From positions 1,379,001 to 1,443,000 of the forward strand of contig NC_016047.1 of NCBI RefSeq assembly GCF_000227465.1: a stretch of DNA of 64,000 bases, given 5' to 3'. This document shows positions 1 to 8,561 of this stretch, in pieces. A program made the position numbers and the translations under genes. The first letter of the stretch is position 1. The number at the start of each line of letters is the position of its first letter. Under the pieces are notes generated by a model, which saw only the letters and a list, made by a program, of their open reading frames with translations, was not told the origin of the DNA and did no database searches. The stretch is from Bacillus spizizenii TU-B-10 (GTDB taxonomy: Bacteria > Bacillota > Bacilli > Bacillales > Bacillaceae).

Positions 1-574
1 TATTACGGCGGCGTCCCCTGTGCTCAGCGAAGCGGCACCCCCAAGTGAAGCTGCTGCAGCAAAAGAAATACCGCAGCAGATTCAAGCCGAAAGCCAAAAA
101 GCTGAGATGACGGAAATCAAAAAACTGACAGACATCATCAGCCCCGAGCTGATTGAACCACATTTATCAGGGGAAACCAGGGATGACATTATTGATGAAA
201 TGATTCAAACATTGTCCCGCAAAGGTATGCTGCTGTCCGAGAGCGGGTTTAAACAAGCCATTTTGAATCGTGAACAACAGGGAACAACGGCGATTGGCAT
301 GAATATCGCAATTCCGCACGGGAAATCTGAGGCGGTCAGGAAGCCGAGTGTTGCCTTTGGAATCAAACGATCAGGTGTTGACTGGAACAGCCTGGATGGA
401 TCAGATGCAAAATTAATCTTTATGATTGCTGTACCGAAAGAGAGCGGAGGGAACCAGCATCTGAAAATATTGCAGATGTTATCCCGAAAACTAATGGATG
501 ATAGCTATAGGAAGCAGCTGCTCTCCGTGCAAACAAAAGAAGAAGTATACAAGCTACTGGATGAAATCGTGTAA
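1..574 (+). CDS. manP: Mannose PTS permease EIIBCA, C-terminal EIIA part (partial)
   Basis: The reading frame is open from the first bases, so this is the 3' end of a gene that begins outside the window. The visible part is an Ala/Glu/Gln-rich linker (about 35 residues) followed by a fructose-type EIIA domain. The phosphorylated histidine of EIIA should be the one in the motif NIAIPHGK. EIIA takes phosphate from HPr and passes it to EIIB, which phosphorylates mannose during uptake through the membrane EIIC domain. It lies 15 bp before manA, which fits the mannose operon. Identity as manP rests on the domain and the neighbour; the B and C domains are not visible. Confidence 0.9.
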   Translation, partial: ITAASPVLSEAAPPSEAAAAKEIPQQIQAESQKAEMTEIKKLTDIISPELIEPHLSGETRDDIIDEMIQTLSRKGMLLSESGFKQAILNREQQGTTAIGMNIAIPHGKSEAVRKPSVAFGIKRSGVDWNSLDGSDAKLIFMIAVPKESGGNQHLKILQMLSRKLMDDSYRKQLLSVQTKEEVYKLLDEIV

Positions 575-589
575 TGCGGGGGGATTTTC

Positions 590-1537
590 ATGACGGCTGA
601 ACCGTTATTTTTCAAGCCTGTTTTCAAAGAGAGGATTTGGGGCGGCACCGCTTTATCTGCTTTCGGCTATAACATTCCGTCAGAACGAACGGGGGAGTGC
701 TGGGCTTTTGCTGCTCATCAAAATGGACAAAGCGTTGTTCAAAACGGAATGTATAAAGGGTTTACGCTCTGCGAATTATGGGAGCAACACAGATATTTAT
801 TCGGACATCTTGAAGGGGACCGTTTCCCTCTTCTTACAAAAATGTTAGATGCAGACCAAGATTTATCCGTTCAGGTGCATCCGAATGATGAGTTCGCCAA
901 AATACATGAAAACGGGGAACTCGGAAAAACCGAATGCTGGTACATCATTGATTGCGAAAAAGATGCTGAGATCATTTACGGACACAACGCAAAAACAAAG
1001 GAAGAACTGATCTCGATGATTGAACTTGGAGAATGGGACGAACTTTTGCGCCGGGTAAAGGTAAAGCCGGGGGATTTCTTCTATGTGCCAAGCGGTACCG
1101 TTCATGCGATTGGAAAAGGCATTCTCGTTTTAGAGACGCAGCAGAATTCAGATACAACCTACAGATTATATGATTATGAACGAAAAGATGCAGAAGGCAA
1201 GCTGCGCGAGCTTCATCTGGAGAAGAGCATAGAAGTGATAGAGGTTCCATCTATCCTAGATCGGCAAACAGTTCATCATGAACAAATAGAGGAGTTATTT
1301 ACAACAACATTGATTGAATGCGCTTACTTTTCGGTAAAAAAGTGGAATTTATCAGGATCAGCAAGCCTACAACAACAAAAACCATTCCTTCTTATCAGTG
1401 TTATTGAAGGGGAAGGCCGAATGATATCCAGTGGGTATCTCAATACCTTCAAAAAAGGAGATCATATGTTGCTGCCCTACGGTTTTGGAGAATTTAAACT
1501 GGAGGGACAGGCAGAGTGCATTGTCTCTCATCTATAA
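590..1537 (+). CDS. manA: Mannose-6-phosphate isomerase, class I
   Basis: A 315-residue cytoplasmic Zn enzyme that converts mannose-6-phosphate, made by the preceding PTS, to fructose-6-phosphate. It shows the N-terminal RIWGG motif, the QVHPND metal-binding motif near residue 97, and the cupin segment VPSGTVHAIG with the following LETQQNSDTTYRLYDY. The ATG has a G-rich Shine-Dalgarno in the manP-manA gap, so the two are likely co-transcribed. A hairpin with a T-run follows the stop. B. subtilis has other isomerases of this family (pmi, yvyI); position behind manP selects manA. Confidence 0.93.
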   Translation: MTAEPLFFKPVFKERIWGGTALSAFGYNIPSERTGECWAFAAHQNGQSVVQNGMYKGFTLCELWEQHRYLFGHLEGDRFPLLTKMLDADQDLSVQVHPNDEFAKIHENGELGKTECWYIIDCEKDAEIIYGHNAKTKEELISMIELGEWDELLRRVKVKPGDFFYVPSGTVHAIGKGILVLETQQNSDTTYRLYDYERKDAEGKLRELHLEKSIEVIEVPSILDRQTVHHEQIEELFTTTLIECAYFSVKKWNLSGSASLQQQKPFLLISVIEGEGRMISSGYLNTFKKGDHMLLPYGFGEFKLEGQAECIVSHL

Positions 1538-1577
1538 TTGTTTAATGTAGCAGACTAAAGTGTTGCTGAATGTGGAA

Positions 1578-1606
1578 AAACCCTTCTTAAATTGGAGGGT
1601 TTTTAT
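1578..1606 (+). terminator. Terminator after manA
   Basis: The complementary arms AAACCCTTC and GGAGGGTTT are followed by TTTA. The hairpin lies 40 bp past the manA stop and probably ends the mannose operon. Confidence 0.7.
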
Positions 1607-2003
1607 GTCCTTTATTTTAGTCCCACCCGCATTCACGATTTAAAGTCTGACGTTCTTTAAGTTCGTGGTTTTACATTATTTTGTTTAACGTTGTTAATTA
1701 AACCTTGAATCGGCTGTAACACATTTTTTCTGCTGTTATTTTTTCTTAAAACAATTGCAGCTATACTAGCTCCTCAACCTAAAAGAGACACCCACATCAT
1801 CCCTCTGTTTCGGCGGTTATTCACCGGAAATGATTCATTTTAGAGCAACTTTCTATCATGATTTTTGTTTCGATACTTAGTTTTCGCAAAAAGAGAAATT
1901 GATATGCTGGAATGATAAAGATGGAATTCAAGAAAGAATATATAAGAATGCAACGAATTAAAGTAAACATGCTGGACAAACTTATAGGGATTAAAAAGAA
2001 GAA
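1607..2003. other. Gene-free stretch after manA; yjdF not present
   Basis: About 400 AT-rich bases with no ORF that looks coding. In strain 168 I expect yjdF and its riboswitch leader directly after manA; I see neither a YjdF-like reading frame nor an obvious structured leader here. This is from memory of 168, so the absence needs an alignment. The last 60 bases must hold the promoter of the lipoprotein gene, but I could not pick a convincing -35/-10 pair. Confidence 0.45.
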
Positions 2004-2015
2004 AGGAGGATGGAA

Positions 2016-2300
2016 ATGAAAAAATGGCTGCAAATCGTTAGTGCGTTGTTTCTATCGAGTTTTGTATTAATGGGCTGTAATAATGGTCAAGATAATAATG
2101 ATAATAATAACAATGCTCCGGATGTTGAGGAGAACGATCAAGATAATAACGGCAACAACCAAGATACTGACAATAACAACGCTCCAGGTGTCGATGAGGA
2201 TGATACCATCAATAAAGATGATGAAAAAGATAATGATCCTGATCCTGAAGATCCAGTTGAGGATCCTGAAGATACCGATAAAGATAGAAAAGACGAGTAA
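2016..2300 (+). CDS. Small Asn/Asp-rich lipoprotein, function unknown
   Basis: A 94-residue protein with a lipoprotein signal: Lys-rich N terminus, hydrophobic core and lipobox LMGC with Cys at residue 21. After lipidation it would be anchored outside the cytoplasmic membrane. The mature part is almost wholly low complexity: runs of Asn and Asp, two related blocks ending in APDVEEND and APGVDEDD, then a Lys/Asp/Pro tail. I recognise no folded domain. The ATG at 2016 is preferred over that at 2010 because AGGAGG at 2004-2009 then sits six bases upstream. A terminator follows. It occupies the place where 168 has yjdF, and could be a strain-specific gene. Confidence 0.75.
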   Translation: MKKWLQIVSALFLSSFVLMGCNNGQDNNDNNNNAPDVEENDQDNNGNNQDTDNNNAPGVDEDDTINKDDEKDNDPDPEDPVEDPEDTDKDRKDE

Positions 2301-2326
2301 GGAAACTGTACAAATATTGTTTGAAG

Positions 2327-2361
2327 AAAAACCCGCTCTCAGTTTAGAGGGAGGGTTTTAT
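2327..2361 (+). terminator. Terminator after the lipoprotein gene
   Basis: The arms AACCCGCTCTC and GAGGGAGGGTTT form a stem followed by T residues. Confidence 0.6.
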
Positions 2362-2387
2362 CTCTTTGCATGGGCTTTTTTATTGTT

Positions 2388-2891
2388 TTACATGGTAACG
2401 TATCTCCAATGCATAAAATCTTCTGACTTATGCTCCAATTCAAACCCTAAGGTCTCTAAAATATGTTGTGAACCAAAATTGTTATGTTCACATCTAGCTG
2501 TGATATGGTTCACCGTATCTTGGCTTAAGGCCCAGTTTATTATTTTTTGGGCAGCCTCAACACAATACCCTTTGCGGCGTTGGCTTTTATTTGTTGCAAA
2601 GCCGATTTCAATCATGCCATTCGTATCCGGGTCACCTAAAAATCCGGTTCCTCCTACAATTTCATGATTGTCCTTCTTTACAATAATCCATGAATCAAAT
2701 CCTTTTGTTCCATTGTTTTTAACTAATTTCTCGCGGAAATAAGGGATGGCTTCAAAAAAATCAGGATTTGGCCATTCACCATTTGTTTCATAACCTAGGT
2801 CTTTAATGGCCTGATGATCTCGTTTAGATGCAGCGTTAAGAAGGGGAATATCAATCGTTTTTAAAAGCAGCCGATTTGTTTCAAGAACCAT
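2388..2891 (-). CDS. yjdG: GNAT family N-acetyltransferase
   Basis: A 167-residue cytoplasmic protein of the RimJ/RimL-like GNAT type. It begins with the typical LETNRLLLK strand and carries the acetyl-CoA loop region around IGFATNKSQRRKGYCVEAAQ (residues about 100-120), then the ARCEHNNFGSQHILETLGFE segment seen in this family. It would transfer an acetyl group from acetyl-CoA to an unknown amine. The ATG has an AGAGGA sequence upstream. It faces the lipoprotein gene and lies on the same strand as the gene at 3159-3554, but a strong hairpin separates them. The symbol comes from expected order and length. Confidence 0.8.
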   Translation of the reverse strand: MVLETNRLLLKTIDIPLLNAASKRDHQAIKDLGYETNGEWPNPDFFEAIPYFREKLVKNNGTKGFDSWIIVKKDNHEIVGGTGFLGDPDTNGMIEIGFATNKSQRRKGYCVEAAQKIINWALSQDTVNHITARCEHNNFGSQHILETLGFELEHKSEDFMHWRYVTM

Positions 2892-3085
2892 ATATCTAAT
2901 CCTCTTTTCTTTTAACTGGTAATCATGATAACATATTGAAATATTTATCGGTGCAAAAATTCTTGGACAACATGAAGAACATGAGCTGAATTTGAAATGA
3001 ATTGTTTTATTGAAACCAAATTTCTACGGGCACCAACTTCCTTTCGCACTGTCTTGACGGGGAAAGATCGGAAGTGTCATAAATC

Positions 3086-3133
3086 CAAAACGGGTAGGAA
3101 AGCGCTGATATCAAAGCGTTCCTACCCGTTTTT
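3086..3133 (-). terminator. Long bidirectional hairpin terminator
   Basis: AAAACGGGTAGGAA pairs with TTCCTACCCGTTTT, and an inner AGCGCTGATATCAAAGCGT part extends the stem. Runs of A and T flank it on both sides, so it can end the leftward gene at 3159-3554 and stop transcription from either side. Confidence 0.8.
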
Positions 3134-3158
3134 CTGTTTCTGCTGAAAACATTTTGTA

Positions 3159-3554
3159 CTACCTTTTCGCAATCAAGTAAAGCGATATCGCTCTTTGGGT
3201 TTGAACAGGGTTATGAATGATTATGACCCATTGGTTTCTTCTCCTTGGAAAGCTTGCGATTGCATACAATGGAGCAGTATCACGTGGGGTAAACCCGCCA
3301 TTAATCACTTGTATATCTCTTCCTTCAAGATGACAAACAAGATATTCACCAGGATCTATTACCTGTTGGCCAGCCCATGCGAAGGAATAAAAGCCGTCTC
3401 CGAGATCCTCAGAGGAAGATGGCGGTATAATGCCATCTACATTCAGTGTGATTTCTCTTCTTCGCTGTCTTTCTGAAAAGTCTGGATTTCTTTGAGTGTT
3501 ATGAGTATGTGTAAAGTAAGGAATTAACGCGGGACCATAATAGTAATGATACAA
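3159..3554 (-). CDS. yjdH: Conserved hypothetical protein (YjdH-like)
   Basis: A 131-residue protein without a signal peptide or membrane segment. The N terminus is rich in Tyr, His and Pro ([13 protein letters not shown]); the rest looks like a compact beta-rich domain ([28 protein letters not shown]). I do not recognise a known domain. The TTG start at 3554 is chosen because AAGGAG lies eight bases upstream; an in-frame GTG nine bases earlier overlaps that Shine-Dalgarno. The sequence CATACAAT some 30 bases upstream resembles a sigma-E -10 element, which would suggest mother-cell expression, but I see no matching -35, so this is speculative. Confidence 0.65.
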   Translation of the reverse strand: MYHYYYGPALIPYFTHTHNTQRNPDFSERQRRREITLNVDGIIPPSSSEDLGDGFYSFAWAGQQVIDPGEYLVCHLEGRDIQVINGGFTPRDTAPLYAIASFPRRRNQWVIIIHNPVQTQRAISLYLIAKR

Positions 3555-3755
3555 AGCAACCACTCCTTAATTTTACATTCATACAAATTGTATGTTATTA
3601 CATGTCGTTCATTCCTTTTTGTTTCGTATTTTGGCTTTCTAGAGGTTTTTCTCTCTTTTGAACATGCAGGTTAATAGCATATGTCTGTTTTCGATGATAG
3701 TATTTATATATTAATCACAGTATATTTAGGTTTTTTTCGATAGTGGGGGAAAAGT

Positions 3756-4238
3756 ATGGCGAAAAAAATGGCAAAAACAAATGCGGTTCGTTTGATAAAA
3801 CAGCAGAACATCTCCTATGAGTTATTAGGGTATAAAACAGAAGGCGGCCAACCGGTAGATGGCATCTCTGTTTCGGAAAAAATCGGTTATCCTTCAGAAT
3901 ATGTATATAAAACATTGGTGGCAACAGCAGGAGCAAAAGATTATTACGTCTTTGTTGTACCCGTTGCAGAAGAATTAGATGTAAAAAAGGCAGCAAAAGT
4001 AATAGGAGAAAAGAAAATAGAAATGATTGCGATGAAGGAATTATTAGGGGTAACTGGCTATGTTCGCGGCGGCTGTTCACCAATTGGCATGAAAAAATCG
4101 TTCCCGACCTATATTGATGCAGCCGCTAAAACACTTGATTTTATCATTGTCAGTGCAGGGAAAATCGGTATGCAGCTAAAGGTGGCGCCTCAAGATTTAG
4201 CGAAAGCATGCGATGCCGCATTTGCAGAAATTGTATAG
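3756..4238 (+). CDS. yjdI: YbaK/EbsC-type Cys-tRNA(Pro) deacylase
   Basis: A 160-residue protein of the YbaK family, close to the family's usual length. Such enzymes hydrolyse Cys-tRNA(Pro), correcting errors of prolyl-tRNA synthetase. Visible signatures are the segment EYVYKTLVA, the conserved catalytic-site Lys region [23 protein letters not shown], and the [14 protein letters not shown] loop typical of the family. A G-rich Shine-Dalgarno precedes the ATG. The gene stands alone, with its terminator shared with the converging gene at 4283. Confidence 0.88.
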   Translation: MAKKMAKTNAVRLIKQQNISYELLGYKTEGGQPVDGISVSEKIGYPSEYVYKTLVATAGAKDYYVFVVPVAEELDVKKAAKVIGEKKIEMIAMKELLGVTGYVRGGCSPIGMKKSFPTYIDAAAKTLDFIIVSAGKIGMQLKVAPQDLAKACDAAFAEIV

Positions 4239-4262
4239 ATGGCACGCAATGAAGATAAACCG

Positions 4263-4293
4263 AAAAAGCTTAGTCATATGGACTAAGCTTTTT
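4263..4293. terminator. Bidirectional terminator overlapping a stop codon
   Basis: AAAAAGCTTAGTC pairs perfectly with GACTAAGCTTTTT around a 5-base loop. It ends yjdI from the left, and its right arm contains the TAG stop of the leftward gene at 4283-4477. Confidence 0.85.
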
Positions 4294-4477
4294 CCACATC
4301 TCTTTCAAATATGATCTCAAAATAAGCAGCTGCTCCATACCCATCTATACTGGGAGCGAAAATCTGAATGAATGTCCAGCCTCTTTTCGCATAGTCATGG
4401 ATGATTTGCTGGTAGTCTTCTTTAGGCCTTCTTCTCATCGTACTCAGTTCAACTCTTACGAATTCATACTCTTTCAT
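4283..4477 (-). CDS. Small DUF4177-like protein
   Basis: A 64-residue protein with the layout of the DUF4177 family: a short strand [12 protein letters not shown], a linker, then [21 protein letters not shown] and a C-terminal strand [11 protein letters not shown]. Function is unknown. The ATG at 4477 is supported by AGGAGG about eight bases upstream; the long in-frame N-terminal extension has no such signal and reads as noise. The stop codon lies inside the terminator shared with yjdI, an unusually tight 3' end. Confidence 0.75.
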   Translation of the reverse strand: MKEYEFVRVELSTMRRRPKEDYQQIIHDYAKRGWTFIQIFAPSIDGYGAAAYFEIIFERDVEKA

Positions 4478-5267
4478 CGTTTGATCCCTCCTATTAAGGT
4501 ATACGTAAGAGTGAGAGGGATGTTCCGAAAACATGGGTGTAGGGCAAAAGTAAAATTTGTAATAGAAATAAGGCCTTACGAGTGTCCACTTTCTCAATGT
4601 CTTCTTTATAAATGGTGCAACACATGAAATTCTTTTCCGCTTCTGCAATGACCCCAACAATAACAAGCGTAAGTTTTCAATGAAATAGGTCTGCAACAGC
4701 TCGCTTCCACCAACCTTGACAGCGGGTTCCGTTTCAATTTTCTAGACTTCCAAATCTATGAACATAGGCAAACTATCATATGGATAATCGGTACAATTTC
4801 TCTTACTGTCCTTGTATGCAGATAAAGACAAAGTCTATTTTTTTGTTTGTTTTTGGCTTATAATACCTGATGATGGAAAAAGAGTTCGAGTTTATAGAGC
4901 GAACACCCGATAGTAAGCTGGGGGACGTGCTGTCTTTTCGTTTATGGGTTTATTTTTTCTTGTATCGGCTTTAAGAAAAAAGTGCATTTCCCGATTGACT
5001 TATTCTAATGTTCTTATTTTCATTAGGCGAGAGTACAGCAGCAGACGGTTCGAGCTTTCCGCTGCTTAGTTTATCGCAAAAGATCTGCTTTTTCTCTGAA
5101 GCAGTTTTCATCTGTTTGCCTGAACTTTGCAAAATGGCTGGCTGAAAAAACAAGGATATCATTCAATTAAAACATGCAACGATGCAGACATGTTTTGTAT
5201 CCGACTGGACTTTACCTCATCATTTATTTTGCATTTCAGTAATATTTTAAGAAGGCGATGGTATTTC
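4478..5267. other. 790-base stretch without a convincing gene
   Basis: AT-rich DNA between the DUF4177 gene and the small ORF at 5268. A TATAAT at 4859-4864 is followed by a short frame from 4874 (33 codons, MEKEFEF...). Pieces of open frame then continue in two other phases to about 5140, including GESTAADGSSFPLLSLSQ. These may be remnants of one decayed gene, possibly where 168 has yjdJ, but I cannot align them to a known family. Confidence 0.35.
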
Positions 5268-5462
5268 ATGAACAAAGAAACTTTAAAAAACATACTCATG
5301 ATTTTTTCAATATGCGCAACCCTCCGAGAAACCGATGGTATGCGTATTGCCCATAGCTGGATTTTGAGTGAAATCGTACGATTTTTGATTTGCATGGCTG
5401 TGTTTTTGATCGTGACATTTCTATTAGATGCTGTTTTTCAAAATAAAAAAGAGTCACATTAA
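5268..5462 (+). CDS. Small single-pass membrane protein, unknown
   Basis: A possible 64-residue protein with one strong hydrophobic stretch near the C terminus (EIVRFLICMAVFLIVTFLLDAVF) and a charged tail. The ATG at 5268 has GAAGG about twelve bases upstream; the longer frame starting at 5127 lacks a ribosome site. No domain recognised. It ends at a hairpin shared with ctaO. Expression is uncertain, and it could be a remnant. Confidence 0.45.
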   Translation: MNKETLKNILMIFSICATLRETDGMRIAHSWILSEIVRFLICMAVFLIVTFLLDAVFQNKKESH

Positions 5463-5478
5463 TGTGTGGCTCTTTTTG
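5449..5478. terminator. Bidirectional terminator between the 5268 ORF and ctaO
   Basis: AAAAGAGTCACA and TGTGGCTCTTTT flank a short loop with A and T runs on both sides. It can serve the small rightward ORF and leftward ctaO. Confidence 0.7.
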
Positions 5479-5485
5479 CATAACA

Positions 5486-6448
5486 TCATCTGATCAAAAA
5501 CATCACAAATGAATCAACCATCATGATCAAAAACAGCAAGCAAAAATAAATGAGCGAGTAGACAAACATATCCTTTGCCCACTTGACGTCATCGTCCGTT
5601 TTGAATCCCTGAATGCTTTTTTTGATCCATATGCCTCCGAGAACCAGGGCAGCTAAGAAATAAAATGGGCTGATATGGCCGGTGCCGAGAGAAAAAGGAA
5701 ATAATAGCGTGACCGGTACCAGAACTGCAATATATTGAATCATTTTTATTTTTGTTACATGATTTCCTTTTACAACCGGCAAGAGCGGGACGCCTGCTGC
5801 CCGATATTCCTCTTTGCGTCTGATCCCAATCGCCCAAAAATGCGGGGGCTGCCACAGAAACATAATCGCGTACAACAGCACTGCAGTCATACTGATGTCT
5901 CCGGTTACCGCACAATACCCCATCAACGGCGGCGCAGCTCCCGGGAAGCTCCCGACAAATGTGCTCCACACAGAGGTTCGTTTCACCCATACTGTATAGA
6001 TTATTGCATAAAAAATAAAGGCAGCCAGTCCGAGAAGGGCAGTTAATGGATTGAGGGAATACAGCATTGCAAGGCCTGCGATTCCTAAGACGGAGCCATA
6101 CGTTAAGATCATGGCAGGCGGCATTTTCCCTGTGACGGAGGCCCTGCTGCGGGTGCGTGCCATTTTTGCGTCCATATGCCGATCAAAAAAGTTGTTATAA
6201 ACAGTGCCGGAAGCCATTACAAACGCAGTTCCAAGCATTGCTGTCACCATTGTCATCAAAAAAGCCATTCCGGTTAATGGTTTTTCTGCGCTTGCAAACG
6301 CGATCCAAAATCCGCCGAAGGCTGCTATCGAGTTTGATATGATAATGCCGGGTTTTGCAAGTTTGATAAAATCGTAAACTGTTACCCGGTTCGAAGCTTT
6401 TATGTATTTCGTTTCAGATAGAGCTGCAGAATCTCTTGTATTCTCCAA
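5486..6448 (-). CDS. ctaO: Heme O synthase (protoheme IX farnesyltransferase)
   Basis: A 320-residue polytopic membrane protein of the UbiA/CtaB family that transfers a farnesyl group from farnesyl diphosphate to heme B, making heme O for terminal oxidases. The first Asp-rich motif NNFFDRHMDAKMARTRSR (about residues 80-100) and the second loop RRKEEYRAAGVPLLPVVKG bind the prenyl diphosphate. About eight or nine hydrophobic segments follow. TTG at 6448 is chosen because GGGGGAGG lies nine bases upstream; the ATG at 6475 overlaps that site. B. subtilis carries a second copy, ctaB, elsewhere; position identifies this one as ctaO. Confidence 0.92.
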   Translation of the reverse strand: MENTRDSAALSETKYIKASNRVTVYDFIKLAKPGIIISNSIAAFGGFWIAFASAEKPLTGMAFLMTMVTAMLGTAFVMASGTVYNNFFDRHMDAKMARTRSRASVTGKMPPAMILTYGSVLGIAGLAMLYSLNPLTALLGLAAFIFYAIIYTVWVKRTSVWSTFVGSFPGAAPPLMGYCAVTGDISMTAVLLYAIMFLWQPPHFWAIGIRRKEEYRAAGVPLLPVVKGNHVTKIKMIQYIAVLVPVTLLFPFSLGTGHISPFYFLAALVLGGIWIKKSIQGFKTDDDVKWAKDMFVYSLIYFCLLFLIMMVDSFVMFLIR

Positions 6449-6554
6449 AAACAGACGCCTCCCCCAAAACTGCATGCTTTTGTTATCGTAACAAGAGGGC
6501 TATGGAATCACAATTATTTCCTATATTTGTCATGATATTGTCATTTTTTAAAAC

Positions 6555-6586
6555 AAAAAAATGGGGAGCTGGACTGCCCCCATTTT
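6555..6586 (-). terminator. Terminator after cotT
   Basis: ATGGGG and CCCCCAT form a stem with A/T runs at both ends. It lies just past the leftward cotT stop. Confidence 0.75.
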
Positions 6587-6598
6587 GGTAAACGGCGT

Positions 6599-6862
6599 TT
6601 AGTATCCGTATCCTCCGCCGTATCCTCCACCATATCCTCCGCCGTATCCTCCACCATATCCTCCGCCGTAACCGTACCAAGGGTAGTAAGGCGGGCGTGG
6701 GCGCGGGTAATAGTAAGGCGGACGCGGATAAAACGGATAGAACGGTCTTGGGTAATAATAAGGCGGATAAAATGGCGGTCTCGGGCGCTGATAATAATAA
6801 GGCTGTCTTTCATCATAAGGTGTAATTTGTTCAAATGTCTGTTCATTCAAAGGATAATCCAA
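6599..6862 (-). CDS. cotT: Spore coat protein CotT precursor
   Basis: An 87-residue protein of extreme composition: after a normal N-terminal segment (LNEQTFEQITPYDE) it is almost only Tyr, Pro, Arg and Phe, then ends in repeated GGGY units. This is the composition of the CotT precursor, which is known to be trimmed at its N terminus and deposited in the inner spore coat. The TTG start at 6862 follows GGGAGG by about eight bases. Known cotT expression is mother-cell sigma-K with GerE control; I could not place the promoter with confidence. The Gly-Tyr tail is coded by 12-bp tandem repeats, so its length may vary between strains. Confidence 0.9.
   Translation of the reverse strand: MDYPLNEQTFEQITPYDERQPYYYQRPRPPFYPPYYYPRPFYPFYPRPPYYYPRPRPPYYPWYGYGGGYGGGYGGGYGGGYGGGYGY
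6609..6668 (-). repeat. Five 12-bp tandem repeats in cotT
   Basis: Five perfect-length copies of TATCCTCCRCCR on the + strand, alternating G and A versions, so the higher unit is 24 bp. They encode the GGYGG-type tail of CotT. Confidence 0.95.
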
Positions 6863-7114
6863 GAGGAAAACCTCCCTAGTTTTTTTATTCCTTTTACCAT
6901 ATTCTTGATGTTTAGGTTGGGTGTATGTACATTCGAGAAATCGGATTTTTTTTATGATGAAATCCCTGAAAAAGGATTGACAAGAACTTCTAAATCTCAT
7001 AGTATTACAAATGTGAAATAAATGTTACTCTAATGTTACAAAAGTATTTCTAAATAGATACAGTTCTAACTGATGAAAAATAAATCGAAACGGTTATGAA
7101 AGAAGGAATTTGGG

Positions 7115-8515
7115 TTGTTGGCAAAAAGAATCAAATGGTTTCATGTATTAATAGCAGTCGTATGTGTGGCGGGCCTTATCGGCTTTTTTCATAATTCATT
7201 AAAAAAAGAAACGGTTATGAATAAAGTAAAAACTGATTCTCAGTATGGGAATGTGGAGATCGCAACGCTTGTGAATGACGGGAAAACCTTCAATTACGCG
7301 GTCAACTATCCCGTTTTCAAAAATAAAAAAATGGATTCGGTATTAAAGAGTTTCGCAGAGAAAGAGGTTCGCCAATTTCAGAAGGAAACAAAAGACGTTG
7401 ACCAGGAACATACGACAAAGCGCAACGAATTAAATGTTGATTATAAAATTGTCCATTATGCCAAGCAGACTGTAGCGATTGTATTTAATGAATATAAATA
7501 TATCGGCGGTGCACACGGGCAAACTGTGAAAAAAACGTTCAACTATGATTTTAGTAAACAAGCTTTTCTTTCAATCGATGATATTTTCAAAGAGGACGCT
7601 GACTATTTACATAAGCTCTCGTTAATCGCTTATCATGAGCTGAAAAAGGATAAGGACATTGCTGCAGACGATGCGCTGTTAAAGGAAGGAACGGCACCGA
7701 AAAAAGATAATTTCAGCCGCTTTGCCATCAAGGAAGATTATATCGAATTTTATTTTGATACATATCAGGTCGCAGCAGGTTATCTTGGAGAGCAATCGAT
7801 TGCCATTAAGAAAAGCCTTTTGAAAGACATCGTGAAAGAACAATATATTGATAAAGCAAAAAACAAAAATAAAATCAAAGAGAAAAAGCCGAAGCATGAA
7901 GTGATTTCTTTGCCCAAAGAAGAAGCGGTTGATCCAAATCAAAAAGTCATTGCGCTTACTTTCGACGACGGCCCGAATCCTGCGACAACAAATCAGATTC
8001 TGGACTCCTTGAAGAAATATAAGGGACATGCCACGTTTTTTGTTCTCGGGAGCAGGGTGCAATATTATCCGGAAACGCTAAAAAGAATGCTGAAGGAAGG
8101 AAATGAGGTGGGGAACCATTCGTGGAGCCATCCGCTTCTCACAAGGCTTTCAGTGAAAGAGGCGTTAAAGCAAATCAATGACACGCAAGATATCATTGAA
8201 AAAATAAGCGGATACCGCCCGACGCTTGTAAGACCTCCATACGGCGGGATTAATGATGAGCTGCGGAGTCAATTGAAAATGGATGTCGCATTATGGGATG
8301 TTGATCCGGAAGATTGGAAAGACCGAAACAAAAAAACAATCGTTGACCGTGTCATGAGCCAGGCGGGAGATGGAAGAACCATCTTGATTCACGACATTTA
8401 CCGCACCTCTGCTGATGCTGCCGATGAAATTATCAAAAAGCTCACTGATCAAGGCTATCAATTGGTGACGGTCTCTCAGCTTGAAGAGGTTAAAAAACAA
8501 AGAGAAGCAAATTAA
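7115..8515 (+). CDS. pdaC: Peptidoglycan N-acetylmuramic acid deacetylase PdaC (YjeA)
   Basis: A 466-residue exported protein. Residues 10-28 form an uncleaved or weakly cleaved signal anchor. The middle holds DUF4163/DUF3298-type domains (to about residue 240). The C-terminal part is a NodB polysaccharide deacetylase: TFDDGPNP near 281, the metal-binding HSWSHP near 335, and RPPYGG near 373. PdaC is known to deacetylate MurNAc in the wall, lowering lysozyme sensitivity, and was earlier reported as a secreted DNase. Start is a TTG at 7115 or the next TTG at 7118, both behind AGAAGGAA. A hairpin ends the gene. Confidence 0.92.
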   Translation: MLAKRIKWFHVLIAVVCVAGLIGFFHNSLKKETVMNKVKTDSQYGNVEIATLVNDGKTFNYAVNYPVFKNKKMDSVLKSFAEKEVRQFQKETKDVDQEHTTKRNELNVDYKIVHYAKQTVAIVFNEYKYIGGAHGQTVKKTFNYDFSKQAFLSIDDIFKEDADYLHKLSLIAYHELKKDKDIAADDALLKEGTAPKKDNFSRFAIKEDYIEFYFDTYQVAAGYLGEQSIAIKKSLLKDIVKEQYIDKAKNKNKIKEKKPKHEVISLPKEEAVDPNQKVIALTFDDGPNPATTNQILDSLKKYKGHATFFVLGSRVQYYPETLKRMLKEGNEVGNHSWSHPLLTRLSVKEALKQINDTQDIIEKISGYRPTLVRPPYGGINDELRSQLKMDVALWDVDPEDWKDRNKKTIVDRVMSQAGDGRTILIHDIYRTSADAADEIIKKLTDQGYQLVTVSQLEEVKKQREAN

Positions 8516-8521
8516 TACGTA

Positions 8522-8558
8522 AAGGCTGCCGCGGATATTGCCCGGACAGCCTTTTTTC
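8522..8558 (+). terminator. Terminator after pdaC
   Basis: AAGGCTG and CAGCCTT enclose a GC-rich loop and are followed by seven T residues. Confidence 0.8.
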
Positions 8559-8561
8559 TTT

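Noticed and set aside
2083-2667. Rightward 194-codon frame over the lipoprotein and GNAT genes
   Set aside because: Runs through the lipoprotein in another phase and antisense through the GNAT gene, with no ribosome site; Ile/Met-rich translation is typical of an Asn/Asp-coding shadow.
4874-4975. 33-codon ORF MEKEFEF... behind a TATAAT
   Set aside because: No clear -35 or Shine-Dalgarno and no recognisable family; kept only as part of the gene-free stretch.
5589-5990. Second leftward frame within ctaO
   Set aside because: An alternative phase within the clear heme O synthase frame.
6483-6846. Arg- or Glu/Asp-rich repeat proteins opposite phase to cotT
   Set aside because: Other phases of the 12-bp repeats on the same strand; cotT has the right start and composition.
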